This document shows, piece after piece, positions 1 through 7,125 of a stretch of DNA of 11,242 nucleotides. The translations under genes were made by a program, and so were the position numbers. This DNA is from Candidatus Hydrogenedentota bacterium (GTDB lineage Bacteria; Hydrogenedentota; Hydrogenedentia; Hydrogenedentales; SLHB01). Location: NCBI GenBank assembly GCA_013349485.1, contig DUZM01000097.1:1-11242 (forward strand), in the 5' to 3' direction. Each line of letters starts with the position of its first letter. Positions within the stretch are counted from its first letter, which is position 1. The notes below the pieces were generated by a model. It saw nothing but the letters and a program-made list of their open reading frames with translations. It did not search any database and was not told the origin of the DNA.

Positions 1-1858
1 GGAAACCATCATCGAATCGGGCCGCTGGTATCAGATCGAGGTACAGGTCGCCGATTCCCGGGTGGCGTGCTTCCTCGACGGCGAGAGGCTTTGTTCATTT
101 GAAGACGCCGAACTCGGCCGCGGTCGAATCGGCCTGGGAAGCTGGTCGACGGAAGTGCGCTACCGAAACGTCCGCGTGACCCGAGGCGATGAAACGCTTT
201 ACGTGCTGCAACCTCGGCCGGTCGAGCCCAAGGATACCATTTCGTCAATGTGGTACAAGAGATCTCCGCACGACGATGACCTGCAGTGCACGTGGGCGAG
301 TGACGACCCACTCAACGGCGATTACTGTCAACGGGTTCATGCCGGGCCGACGGGTGGCGGCATCGCGCAGCAGGGCTTTTCCGTCCAGGGGGGCATCGAC
401 TACCTCGGTGCCGTCTGGCTGCGCGGCAACGGCTCGGTCGCAGTAGCGCTGACGGCCGGCGATACGAAACAAGAAAGGCAATTCGAGGTGCGGGAGTCCG
501 CGTGGGTAAAGTACCCGCTCGCGTTTTGTCCTGGCCAATCGGCCGCGGATGGGGAATTGTCGATCACGCTTGAGGGCGAAGGGGAGGTATGGATCGACCA
601 GTGCACGTTGTCGCGAGCGGACACGCCGTACCGCCCTGCCGTGTTCGAGCGCGTGAAGGCCATCCGCCCGACGTTCATCCGGTGGCCCGGCGGCTGCTAC
701 GCCGAATACTATCGTTGGAAGGACGGCATCGGCGGGTTGAAGGATCGCGTTACGAAACCGAACTACGTGTGGGGCGGGCTCGATCCGAACCATTTCGGCA
801 CACTTGAATTTCTCAAACTTTGTGAAGATGTCGGCGCGGAACCGGTAATTGTGATAAACATCGGTCATCACGAACCGGCGGATGCGCTCGGCGACTACAT
901 CCAGGAAGCCCTCGATTGGTTCGAGTATTGCAGTGGCGGAACGGACACGCAATACGGCGCGTTACGCGCCGCGCACGGCTATCCTGAGCGGTACCGCGTC
1001 ACGTACTGGGAAATCGGCAACGAGACCTGGGGCATGGGCGTCGAGCACTACGCTGAGCGCGCGAGACAATTCGTGGATACGTTGCGCGCAAGAGATCCTT
1101 CGCTGAGATTCCTTGTGTGCGGTAGTGCGGGGCATGATCTGGAATGGAACCGGCGCGTCCTCGAACTTGCCGCAACGCACATGGATTATCTGAGCGTGCA
1201 TCACTATATGGCCGGTTCATTCGAGGCTGAGATGAACGACGGCGCGGCCTATCCGGAGTTCCTCAGAAAGACTGGCGAACTGATCAGGAAATCTGCTAAT
1301 CCGGCGATCAAGATCGCCGTAACGGAATGGAACCAGCAGTCAATCTCGCTGCGGACGGGGCTCTATGCCGGCATGGTGCTGAACGGCTTCGAGCGGTACA
1401 GCGACGCGATTGCCATGTCGTGCCCGGCGCTCTTCATCCGCAAGACAACCGCCCCGGCGTGGAACAACGCCTTCATCAACCACGACGCGCACCGCAGCTT
1501 CGTCGCGCCGAACTACGTCGTGATGAAGCTCTACCGCGACAATTACGCCCCGGCACTGATCCACGTGGAGGCGCCGGAGACGCTCAATGTTGTCGCGACG
1601 TATGACTCCGGGGCGGAGGAGTGTATTCTCAAGATCGTCAATTCGTCGGCCACCGATGAAGTGTGCGCACGACTTCGCGTCGGCGATAAGTACGTTCGCG
1701 GCTTCACCCAGTGGCGTGTTTGGCACGCCGATGTCAATGCCGAAAACTCGATCGAAGACCCGGACAACATACGTGCGCAACGCGCGGTCATCGATTCGGA
1801 TGCGGCCTCGTTCCCGGCCCACTCGGCTACGGTGATCCGGTTTGCGGCGTCACAGTAG
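1..1858 (+). CDS. Alpha-L-arabinofuranosidase-like glycoside hydrolase (GH51), 5'-truncated by window edge
   Basis: The reading frame is already open at base 2, so the true start lies upstream and about 618 C-terminal residues are visible. Residues 1-75 look like the end of a laminin-G/DUF1080-type beta-sandwich (GRWYQIEV, FLDGERL, GRIGLGSW). Next comes a carbohydrate-binding-like sandwich (about 85-225) of the kind placed before the GH51 barrel. The barrel has RWPGGCYAEYYRWKDGIG from nt 668, DPNHFGTLEF, the acid/base Glu in YWEIGNETWG (Glu codon 1022-1024) and the nucleophile Glu in VTEWNQ (codon 1325-1327). A C-terminal beta domain follows. GH51 enzymes release terminal arabinofuranose from arabinan and arabinoxylan, with some endoglucanase members, so the exact substrate is not certain. 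Both catalytic Glu are present, so it should be active. It converges on pdxJ with 53 nt between stops, and I see no clear terminator there. Confidence 0.9.
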   Translation, partial: ETIIESGRWYQIEVQVADSRVACFLDGERLCSFEDAELGRGRIGLGSWSTEVRYRNVRVTRGDETLYVLQPRPVEPKDTISSMWYKRSPHDDDLQCTWASDDPLNGDYCQRVHAGPTGGGIAQQGFSVQGGIDYLGAVWLRGNGSVAVALTAGDTKQERQFEVRESAWVKYPLAFCPGQSAADGELSITLEGEGEVWIDQCTLSRADTPYRPAVFERVKAIRPTFIRWPGGCYAEYYRWKDGIGGLKDRVTKPNYVWGGLDPNHFGTLEFLKLCEDVGAEPVIVINIGHHEPADALGDYIQEALDWFEYCSGGTDTQYGALRAAHGYPERYRVTYWEIGNETWGMGVEHYAERARQFVDTLRARDPSLRFLVCGSAGHDLEWNRRVLELAATHMDYLSVHHYMAGSFEAEMNDGAAYPEFLRKTGELIRKSANPAIKIAVTEWNQQSISLRTGLYAGMVLNGFERYSDAIAMSCPALFIRKTTAPAWNNAFINHDAHRSFVAPNYVVMKLYRDNYAPALIHVEAPETLNVVATYDSGAEECILKIVNSSATDEVCARLRVGDKYVRGFTQWRVWHADVNAENSIEDPDNIRAQRAVIDSDAASFPAHSATVIRFAASQ

Positions 1859-1911
1859 GTGAGCAACGATAGAGGTAGCTTACGCGAGGCGCACGCGCGG
1901 CAATGCCTTTC

Positions 1912-2634
1912 TTAGCGCGAACACTCGCCCAAGACGTCGAGGATTCCTTTGACGGCGTTTTCAAGGCCGATGAATAGGGCCCGTGCGATGATATCGTGGC
2001 CGATATTCACTTCCTGAAGACCCCGTATCCGCGCGACGGGGCGGAGATTGCGCACGGTGAGGCCGTGGCCGGCGTGAAACCCGAGCCCGCAGTCGATAGC
2101 GTGCGCCGCGGCGGCGCTAAGTCGCTCGATTTCACGCGCCGCGGCATCGCCCGCCGCGTTTGCGTACGCGCCGGTGTGGAGTTCGACATAATCGGCGTTG
2201 ATCGCCGCGCTTGCGTCGACTTGTGCGCGTTCGGGGTCGATGAACATGCTTACTCTGATGTCTTCGGCGCGAAAACCGGCCACGACGTCAGCCAGCCGAT
2301 CTTGGTCGCCGGCCACATCCAGGCCGCCTTCGGTGGTGATTTCCTGCCGGTTCTCCGGGACGAGACAAACCGTATGCGGCTTAATGCGCTTGGCTATCGC
2401 GGCAATCGCATCCACGGCAGCCATCTCGAGGTTCAGGCGCACATCGAGCACTTCGGCCAGCGTTTCCACGTCTCTGTCCTGGATATGGCGCCGGTCTTGG
2501 CGCAGATGCACGGTGATCTGATGGGCGCCTGCGCGTTCGCACGCCCGGGCCGCTTCGAGGACGTCCGGCGCATTGCCCTTACGGGCTTCCCGCAACGTGG
2601 CCACATGGTCTATGTTTACCCCGAGTTCGATCAT
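1912..2634 (-). CDS. pdxJ: Pyridoxine 5'-phosphate synthase PdxJ
   Basis: PdxJ condenses 1-deoxy-D-xylulose 5-phosphate with 3-amino-2-oxopropyl phosphate to give pyridoxine 5'-phosphate, the last ring-forming step of DXP-dependent vitamin B6 synthesis in the cytosol. The 240-residue length is typical. Family motifs are in order: NIDHVATLR (7-15), TVHLRQDRRHIQD (41-53), NLEMA (68-72), LVPENRQEITTEGGLDV (91-107), ELHTG (151-155), HAGHGL (187-192) and NIGH (210-213). The frame stays open upstream to 2721, but I chose the ATG at 2634: homologues begin with this MIELGVNIDHV-type N-terminus, and GGAAGG lies about 9 nt before it. It is the last gene of the ftsH cluster, 123 nt after glmM. The 123 nt spacer contains a palindrome and a hairpin, so a separate promoter is possible. 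acpS, a common partner of pdxJ, does not follow here. Confidence 0.95.
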   Translation of the reverse strand: MIELGVNIDHVATLREARKGNAPDVLEAARACERAGAHQITVHLRQDRRHIQDRDVETLAEVLDVRLNLEMAAVDAIAAIAKRIKPHTVCLVPENRQEITTEGGLDVAGDQDRLADVVAGFRAEDIRVSMFIDPERAQVDASAAINADYVELHTGAYANAAGDAAAREIERLSAAAAHAIDCGLGFHAGHGLTVRNLRPVARIRGLQEVNIGHDIIARALFIGLENAVKGILDVLGECSR

Positions 2635-2658
2635 GGCATTAGACCTTCCGTATAGGCC

Positions 2659-2677
2659 GGCGCGAAGCGGGCGCGCC
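2659..2677. other. Hairpin in the glmM-pdxJ spacer
   Basis: GGCGCG (2659-2664) and CGCGCC (2672-2677) are complementary around a 7 nt loop, starting 25 nt before the pdxJ ATG on the minus strand. It has no T tract on the pdxJ side. It could shape the pdxJ leader RNA; no known riboswitch is recognised in the 123 nt spacer. Confidence 0.25.
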
Positions 2678-2740
2678 ATTTTCCCTCGTTGCCCGGCGCC
2701 AGAGACGCATAACCGGGGCAACCGTACCGCGCGACCGCGG

Positions 2741-2752
2741 CCGACGCGTCGG
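2741..2752. repeat. Perfect 12-nt palindrome just after the glmM stop
   Basis: CCGACGCGTCGG is fully self-complementary and begins 5 nt after the glmM stop codon. It has no T tract, so it is not a standard intrinsic terminator. It may be an RNA processing or stabilising hairpin, or chance in GC-rich DNA. Confidence 0.35.
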
Positions 2753-2757
2753 TTCGT

Positions 2758-4110
2758 TTAGAGAGCCCTCAACGCGGCTACCTTCTCAGCGAGTTGATCG
2801 GCGATCCGCTCAGCGGCCCGAAGTTCCTCATGCTCGACCATAATGCGAATGATCGGCTCCGTGCCCGACGGCCGGATGACGGCTCGGCCCTTGTCCCCGA
2901 GTTCGGCTTCGACCTCTTCGCGGACTTTGCCAAGTTGCTCGGCGGACGGCGCTTTTCGGCCATTGAGCGGGACCTGCCGCCGTGCCTCGGGCATTTGTTG
3001 GTAGGCCTTGGCCAGTACCGACAACGGTTGGTCCCGGCCGACCAATGTGGCCAACACGTGTAGGGCCGTTATCAACCCGTCGCCGGTGGTGTTGTGGTCC
3101 ATAAGCACGATATGCCCCGAGGACTCGCCGCCCAGGTTATACCCCTTTCCGCGCATCGTCTCCACCACATAGCGATCGCCCACCTTCGTCCGGACAACTG
3201 CGGCGCCGAACGGCCGCAACGCCCGCTCGAGTCCGCCGTTGGCCATAATGGTCGTCACGACGGTCTTCCGTGCGAGGACGCCGCGCTCGAGCATGTCAAT
3301 GCCGAGGATGGTGAGCAGCGCGTTCCCGTCCAACAACCGCCCTTCACTGTCGGCCATCACCACGCGGTCCCCGTCGCCGTCAAAGGCGATTCCGAGATCC
3401 GCCCGCTCGCGGATCACGCGGGCCCGCATCTCCTCCGGATGGGTCGATCCGCATCGATCATTGATGTTCTTGCCGTTGGGTCGGTCTTCGATGGCGATCA
3501 CGTCGGCGCCAAGTTCGGACAATGCAAACGGCCCGACTTTATACGCGGCGCCGTTAGCGCAGTCGCAGACAACCTTGAGGCCGTCGAGACGCATGCCTTT
3601 GGGAAACGTCGCTTTGGCAAACTCGATGTAGCGCCCCACGGCGTCGTCGATGCGGCGCGCGGTGCCGATTTTCTCCGCAGTTGGGCGCACGTCGTCCACG
3701 TCGCCGTCCGACACCAACCGTTGGATCTCATCCTCGACTTCGTCGGGCAGCTTGAACCCGTCGGGGCCGAAAAACTTGATGCCGTTGTCTTGGAAGGGGT
3801 TGTGCGATGCGGATATCATGATGGCGCCGTCGCACCGGAGGCTGCGCATGATGTATGACACGCCGGGCGTGGGGAGGGGGCCGACCAAGAGCACTTCGAT
3901 TCCCATCGAGCAGAGTCCCGCGGTGAGGGCGTTCTCGAGCATGTAACACGATAAGCGGGTGTCTTTGCCGATCAGGATGGTGTGGGGCCGATCCTCTCGC
4001 TGAAAAATGTGACCTGCCGCGCGCCCCACCTGCAAGGCCATTTCGGAAGTCATGGGATGAATGTTTGCCACACCCCGTATGCCGTCGGTGCCAAAAAGTC
4101 TTTCGCCCAT
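2758..4110 (-). CDS. glmM: Phosphoglucosamine mutase GlmM
   Basis: GlmM converts glucosamine-6-phosphate to glucosamine-1-phosphate, feeding UDP-GlcNAc for peptidoglycan and LPS. It belongs to the alpha-D-phosphohexomutase family. The 450 residues match the family length. The phosphoserine loop is ISASHNP, with the catalytic Ser at 102, the same number as in E. coli. The Mg-binding loop is DGDGDR (244-249), the sugar-binding loop GGESSGH (327-333) and the phosphate-binding loop RPSGTEP (413-419). The N-terminus LFGTDGIRG is classic. An upstream in-frame ATG exists at 4143, but it overlaps the folP stop region. The ATG at 4110 has GAGGT at 4115-4119 and begins exactly where GlmM proteins begin. 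It follows folP by 33 nt, the same order as in E. coli ftsH-folP-glmM, so co-transcription is very likely. Confidence 0.97.
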   Translation of the reverse strand: MGERLFGTDGIRGVANIHPMTSEMALQVGRAAGHIFQREDRPHTILIGKDTRLSCYMLENALTAGLCSMGIEVLLVGPLPTPGVSYIMRSLRCDGAIMISASHNPFQDNGIKFFGPDGFKLPDEVEDEIQRLVSDGDVDDVRPTAEKIGTARRIDDAVGRYIEFAKATFPKGMRLDGLKVVCDCANGAAYKVGPFALSELGADVIAIEDRPNGKNINDRCGSTHPEEMRARVIRERADLGIAFDGDGDRVVMADSEGRLLDGNALLTILGIDMLERGVLARKTVVTTIMANGGLERALRPFGAAVVRTKVGDRYVVETMRGKGYNLGGESSGHIVLMDHNTTGDGLITALHVLATLVGRDQPLSVLAKAYQQMPEARRQVPLNGRKAPSAEQLGKVREEVEAELGDKGRAVIRPSGTEPIIRIMVEHEELRAAERIADQLAEKVAALRAL

Positions 4111-4143
4111 TGCTACCTCATGCAAACGTTGCGCGAAGCGCAC

Positions 4144-4971
4144 TCAGCCGTGTCGTACGACGGCGTCAGTCATTTTGGCGACGCGCGCCATCGCCTTGAC
4201 GTCATGAACCCGGACACCGTTGGCCCCGTTCTGAATTGCTATGGCCACGGTGGCGGCCGTCCCCTCGATGCGCTGATCGACGGGAAGGTCCAGCACGGCC
4301 CCGATGGTGGATTTATTCGACGTGCCCACCAGCAACGGCAGGCCGAACCGCGTAAACGCCTCCAGGCGGCGTAGGATATCGAGATTGTGCGCCACCGTTT
4401 TGCCAAAGCCGAATCCCGGGTCGAGCCACACGGCGTTCTCCTTGATTCCTTGCCGCATAGCGAACTCGACGCGCTCCTCGAAGAACGCGCAGATGTCATG
4501 CACCACGTCGTCGTATTCGGGGTTGTCCTGCATGGTGCGCGGGGCGCCCCGCATGTGCATAAGGACACATTCGCACCCCGCATCCGCAATCACACCCGCG
4601 AGATCCCCGTCGCCGCGCAGCGCCGTGATGTCGTTTACCATCGACGCCCCAAGCGCCAATGCACGCCGCGCCGTCTCAGCGCGGTACGTGTCCACGGATA
4701 CACGCTTGCCGAGGGCGCTCAATCCCTCGAGTACCGGCAGAACCCGTCTCAGTTCCGTCTCGAGACCCGCCGGTTCCGCGCCGGGACGGGATGATTCGCC
4801 GCCTACATCCACGATGTCGGCCCCGTCGGCGAAAAGCTGTTTGGCGTGAGCCAACGCCTTGATGGGGTCCTGGTGCGCGCCGCGGTCGTAGAAGGAGTCG
4901 GGCGTCACATTCACAATCCCCATTATGAGGGTCTTCTGACCGGTGTGCTCGACGGCGCTCTGTGCAGCCAT
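4144..4971 (-). CDS. folP: Dihydropteroate synthase FolP
   Basis: FolP joins 6-hydroxymethyl-7,8-dihydropterin pyrophosphate to p-aminobenzoate to form dihydropteroate in folate synthesis, and it is the sulfonamide target. This 275-residue TIM barrel shows NVTPDSF (21-27), GGESSRPG (57-64), SVDTYR (92-97), ND (113-114), DPGFGFGKT (184-192), GTSNKS (216-221) and RVHDV (254-258). One oddity is the usual S-R-K segment near the pterin/pABA site, which reads S-N-K (218-220): the Arg is Asn while the Lys is kept. The start ATG has AGGA at 4976-4979, which overlaps the ftsH TAG stop (4978-4980). The ftsH-folP gap is only 6 nt, suggesting translational coupling. glmM follows 33 nt downstream. Confidence 0.96.
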   Translation of the reverse strand: MAAQSAVEHTGQKTLIMGIVNVTPDSFYDRGAHQDPIKALAHAKQLFADGADIVDVGGESSRPGAEPAGLETELRRVLPVLEGLSALGKRVSVDTYRAETARRALALGASMVNDITALRGDGDLAGVIADAGCECVLMHMRGAPRTMQDNPEYDDVVHDICAFFEERVEFAMRQGIKENAVWLDPGFGFGKTVAHNLDILRRLEAFTRFGLPLLVGTSNKSTIGAVLDLPVDQRIEGTAATVAIAIQNGANGVRVHDVKAMARVAKMTDAVVRHG

Positions 4972-4977
4972 TGTGTC

Positions 4978-6945
4978 CTATGCCGTATCCGGCACCACGT
5001 CGCCCGGCGGAACGTCCTTGACTTCGGGCGTGGTTTCCGACGCGGGTTTGCCGCGCGCGACGTCTGCGGGTTTCCGCGGGCCCGCCTTTTCGGTGTCGGC
5101 CTGCTTCGCGGGCAGAAGATCTGCGCCGCCGTGCTTGCGGATGATTGCGTCGACCTCCTCGCCCTCGAGCGTCTCCCGCTCGACGAGGGCCTCGGCCAGC
5201 GCGGTCAGAATGTCTTTGTGTTTCTCGACCATCGCCCGGGCATCATTGTACGCATTCTCGAGGATCGTGTGAATGGCTTTGTCGACTGCGGAGGCGGTCT
5301 CCTCGCTGAAATCGCGCTCGCGAATAAAGTCTCGTCCCAGGAACACCTCGTTATTCGATCCGAACGAAATCGGCCCGAGTTCGCTCATACCCCACTGGCA
5401 CACCATCGCGTGGGCCAGTTCCATGGCCCGTTTCAAATCGTTTGCCGCGCCGCTGCAGAACTCGTCAAAGACGACTTCCTCGGCCGCGCGTCCGCCCATC
5501 AGGACGCGGATCTCCGCCAGACAATAGGGCCGCCACAGGTTGTGCCGATCTTCGTCAGGCAGCATGCTGGTCGCCCCCAACGAGGGGCCGCGCGGGATGA
5601 TGGTGACCTTGTGTACGGGATCCGCGTCGGGCAGCAATCGACCTACCAGGACGTGGCCGGCCTCGTGGTAAGCGGTGCTGCGCTTTTCCTTGGCGCTTAT
5701 GACCATGCTTCGGCGCTCCGGCCCCATCAAGACGCGATCCTTGGCGTCTTCAAAGTCCTGCATGTCCACACGCTGTTGGGCTCGCCGCGCGGCGAGCAGG
5801 GCCGCCTCGTTCACCAGATTGGCCAGATCGGCCCCCGAGAAGCCCGAAGAGCCCCGAGCAATGGTTCGCAGCGAAACGTCCTCCGCGAGGGGCACGCCGT
5901 TGTTTCGCACGTGGATATCGAGGATGGCCTCGCGCCCGGTGATGTCCGGATTGGCCACGACGATCTGCCGGTCGAATCGTCCCGCGCGCAGCAGCGCCTT
6001 GTCGAGCACATCCGGCCGATTGGTCGCCGCCATGAGAATGACGCCTTCACTCGTATTGAATCCGTCCATCTCGACGAGGAGTTGGTTCAGGGTTTGCTCG
6101 CGCTCGTCGTGGCCGCCGCCGAGTCCCGCGCCGCGCTGACGGCCTACCGCGTCGATCTCGTCAATGAAAATGATGCACGGCGCGTGCTTCTGGCCCTGTT
6201 GAAACAGGTCGCGTACGCGGCTCGCGCCCACGCCGACGAACATCTCGACGAAGTCGGAGCCGCTCAGGCTGAAGAAGGGCACGTTGGCCTCGCCGGCCAC
6301 GGCCCTGGCCAGCAAAGTTTTCCCGGAACCGGGCGGGCCGACCAGCAACACGCCCTTTGGAATCTTGCCACCGAGTCGGGTGAATTTCTTGGGATCTTTG
6401 AGGAACTCGATGATTTCTCCGAGTTCTTCCTTGGCCTCGTCCACGCCCGCCACATCATTGAAGGTGACGACTTTGTCGCTCTGGTTGACCATTCGGGCCC
6501 GGCTGCGGCCAAACGACAGGGCCTTGTTGCTGCCGCCTTGCATCTGTCGGAGCATCACGAACCAAAACACGCCGATGATGAGCAGCAGCGGAACGACCTG
6601 GAGCAGGAGACCTTTCCAGACGCCGCTGTCGGTTTTCGTCGTCCAAGCGATCCCGTTCTGCCTCATGAGGTCCTTCCAGTCCTCGGAGAATTCGTTGGAG
6701 TTGAAAGAGATCCGTTTCTGTGCGTCAACGGGTTTTACGAGACTGGCCTCAAACCGATAGAAATTGTCGCCCAGTTGCGTGACGACTACTTTCCCGTCGA
6801 TGTTTCGTTGTTCCACTTGGGCAACGAAATCCGTCTCGAGGAGTTCTCTGCCGGGCTCTTTAAAATTTGAGAAGGTCGTTACTGCAAGGACCACGATGAT
6901 CAGAATGATCAACCAGAAAGACACCTGTTTAAGAAAACCGTTCAT
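4978..6945 (-). CDS. ftsH: ATP-dependent zinc metalloprotease FtsH
   Basis: FtsH is a hexameric AAA+ protease anchored in the inner membrane that degrades misfolded membrane proteins and some cytosolic regulators. The 655 residues hold TM helix 1 (about 9-25), a periplasmic domain (about 28-110), TM helix 2 (about 112-132) and a cytosolic AAA+ domain. That domain has Walker A GPPGSGKT (203-210), the pore loop MFVG (235-238), Walker B IIFIDE (258-263) and a second region of homology ending LLRAGRFDR (318-326). The peptidase has HEAGH (427-431) and a third Zn ligand Asp503 (GAANDL). Residues after about 610 form a low-complexity polar tail (K, P, E, D), common in FtsH. The second region of homology normally reads R-P-G-R-F-D-R; here Pro is Ala, but both Arg fingers remain. 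It is the first gene of the ftsH-folP-glmM(-pdxJ) cluster. The nearest Shine-Dalgarno, GAGGT at 6959-6963, is 13 nt from the ATG, longer than usual. Confidence 0.97.
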   Translation of the reverse strand: MNGFLKQVSFWLIILIIVVLAVTTFSNFKEPGRELLETDFVAQVEQRNIDGKVVVTQLGDNFYRFEASLVKPVDAQKRISFNSNEFSEDWKDLMRQNGIAWTTKTDSGVWKGLLLQVVPLLLIIGVFWFVMLRQMQGGSNKALSFGRSRARMVNQSDKVVTFNDVAGVDEAKEELGEIIEFLKDPKKFTRLGGKIPKGVLLVGPPGSGKTLLARAVAGEANVPFFSLSGSDFVEMFVGVGASRVRDLFQQGQKHAPCIIFIDEIDAVGRQRGAGLGGGHDEREQTLNQLLVEMDGFNTSEGVILMAATNRPDVLDKALLRAGRFDRQIVVANPDITGREAILDIHVRNNGVPLAEDVSLRTIARGSSGFSGADLANLVNEAALLAARRAQQRVDMQDFEDAKDRVLMGPERRSMVISAKEKRSTAYHEAGHVLVGRLLPDADPVHKVTIIPRGPSLGATSMLPDEDRHNLWRPYCLAEIRVLMGGRAAEEVVFDEFCSGAANDLKRAMELAHAMVCQWGMSELGPISFGSNNEVFLGRDFIRERDFSEETASAVDKAIHTILENAYNDARAMVEKHKDILTALAEALVERETLEGEEVDAIIRKHGGADLLPAKQADTEKAGPRKPADVARGKPASETTPEVKDVPPGDVVPDTA

Positions 6946-7018
6946 AACGTGTTAAGCTACCTCATGTTATCTTCATGCCTCTCGGGATGAGGAGTGGCGC
7001 TCTGCCCCACTTTATGTA

Positions 7019-7047
7019 ATGATAACACAGGAAAGGGGTCGGTACAA
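7019..7047 (-). promoter_or_regulatory. Candidate sigma70-type promoter of the ftsH cluster
   Basis: On the minus strand a -35 box TTGTAC (7042-7047) is separated by exactly 17 nt from a -10 box TATCAT (7019-7024). A TG dinucleotide one base before the -10 adds an extended -10 (TGT-TATCAT). The predicted start near 7012 gives a 5' leader of about 65 nt before ftsH. The boxes are seen directly; use in vivo is inferred. The same bases read on the plus strand contain TACAAT (7043-7048), a possible -10 for the divergent gene at 7126. Confidence 0.55.
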
Positions 7048-7125
7048 TCCCGGCCATCAAGATAAGCCATTGTATCTGCGGACGCAACGTCACGGGAAAC
7101 GGATGACAAAGGGGAGCATACTGTC

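Noticed and set aside
1859..1911. GC-rich inverted sequence between the GH51 and pdxJ stops as a two-way terminator
   Set aside because: Only short self-complementary runs (GCGC-type) with no T tract on either strand.
3094..3858. 254-codon plus-strand frame opposite glmM
   Set aside because: Antisense shadow of a certain glmM gene; composition (His, Val, Ala rich) is that of reversed codons.
4846..6870. 674-codon plus-strand frame opposite ftsH and the 5' end of folP
   Set aside because: It is fully antisense to clear ftsH coding sequence in codon register, has no recognisable domain, and is explained by avoidance of TTA, CTA and TCA codons.
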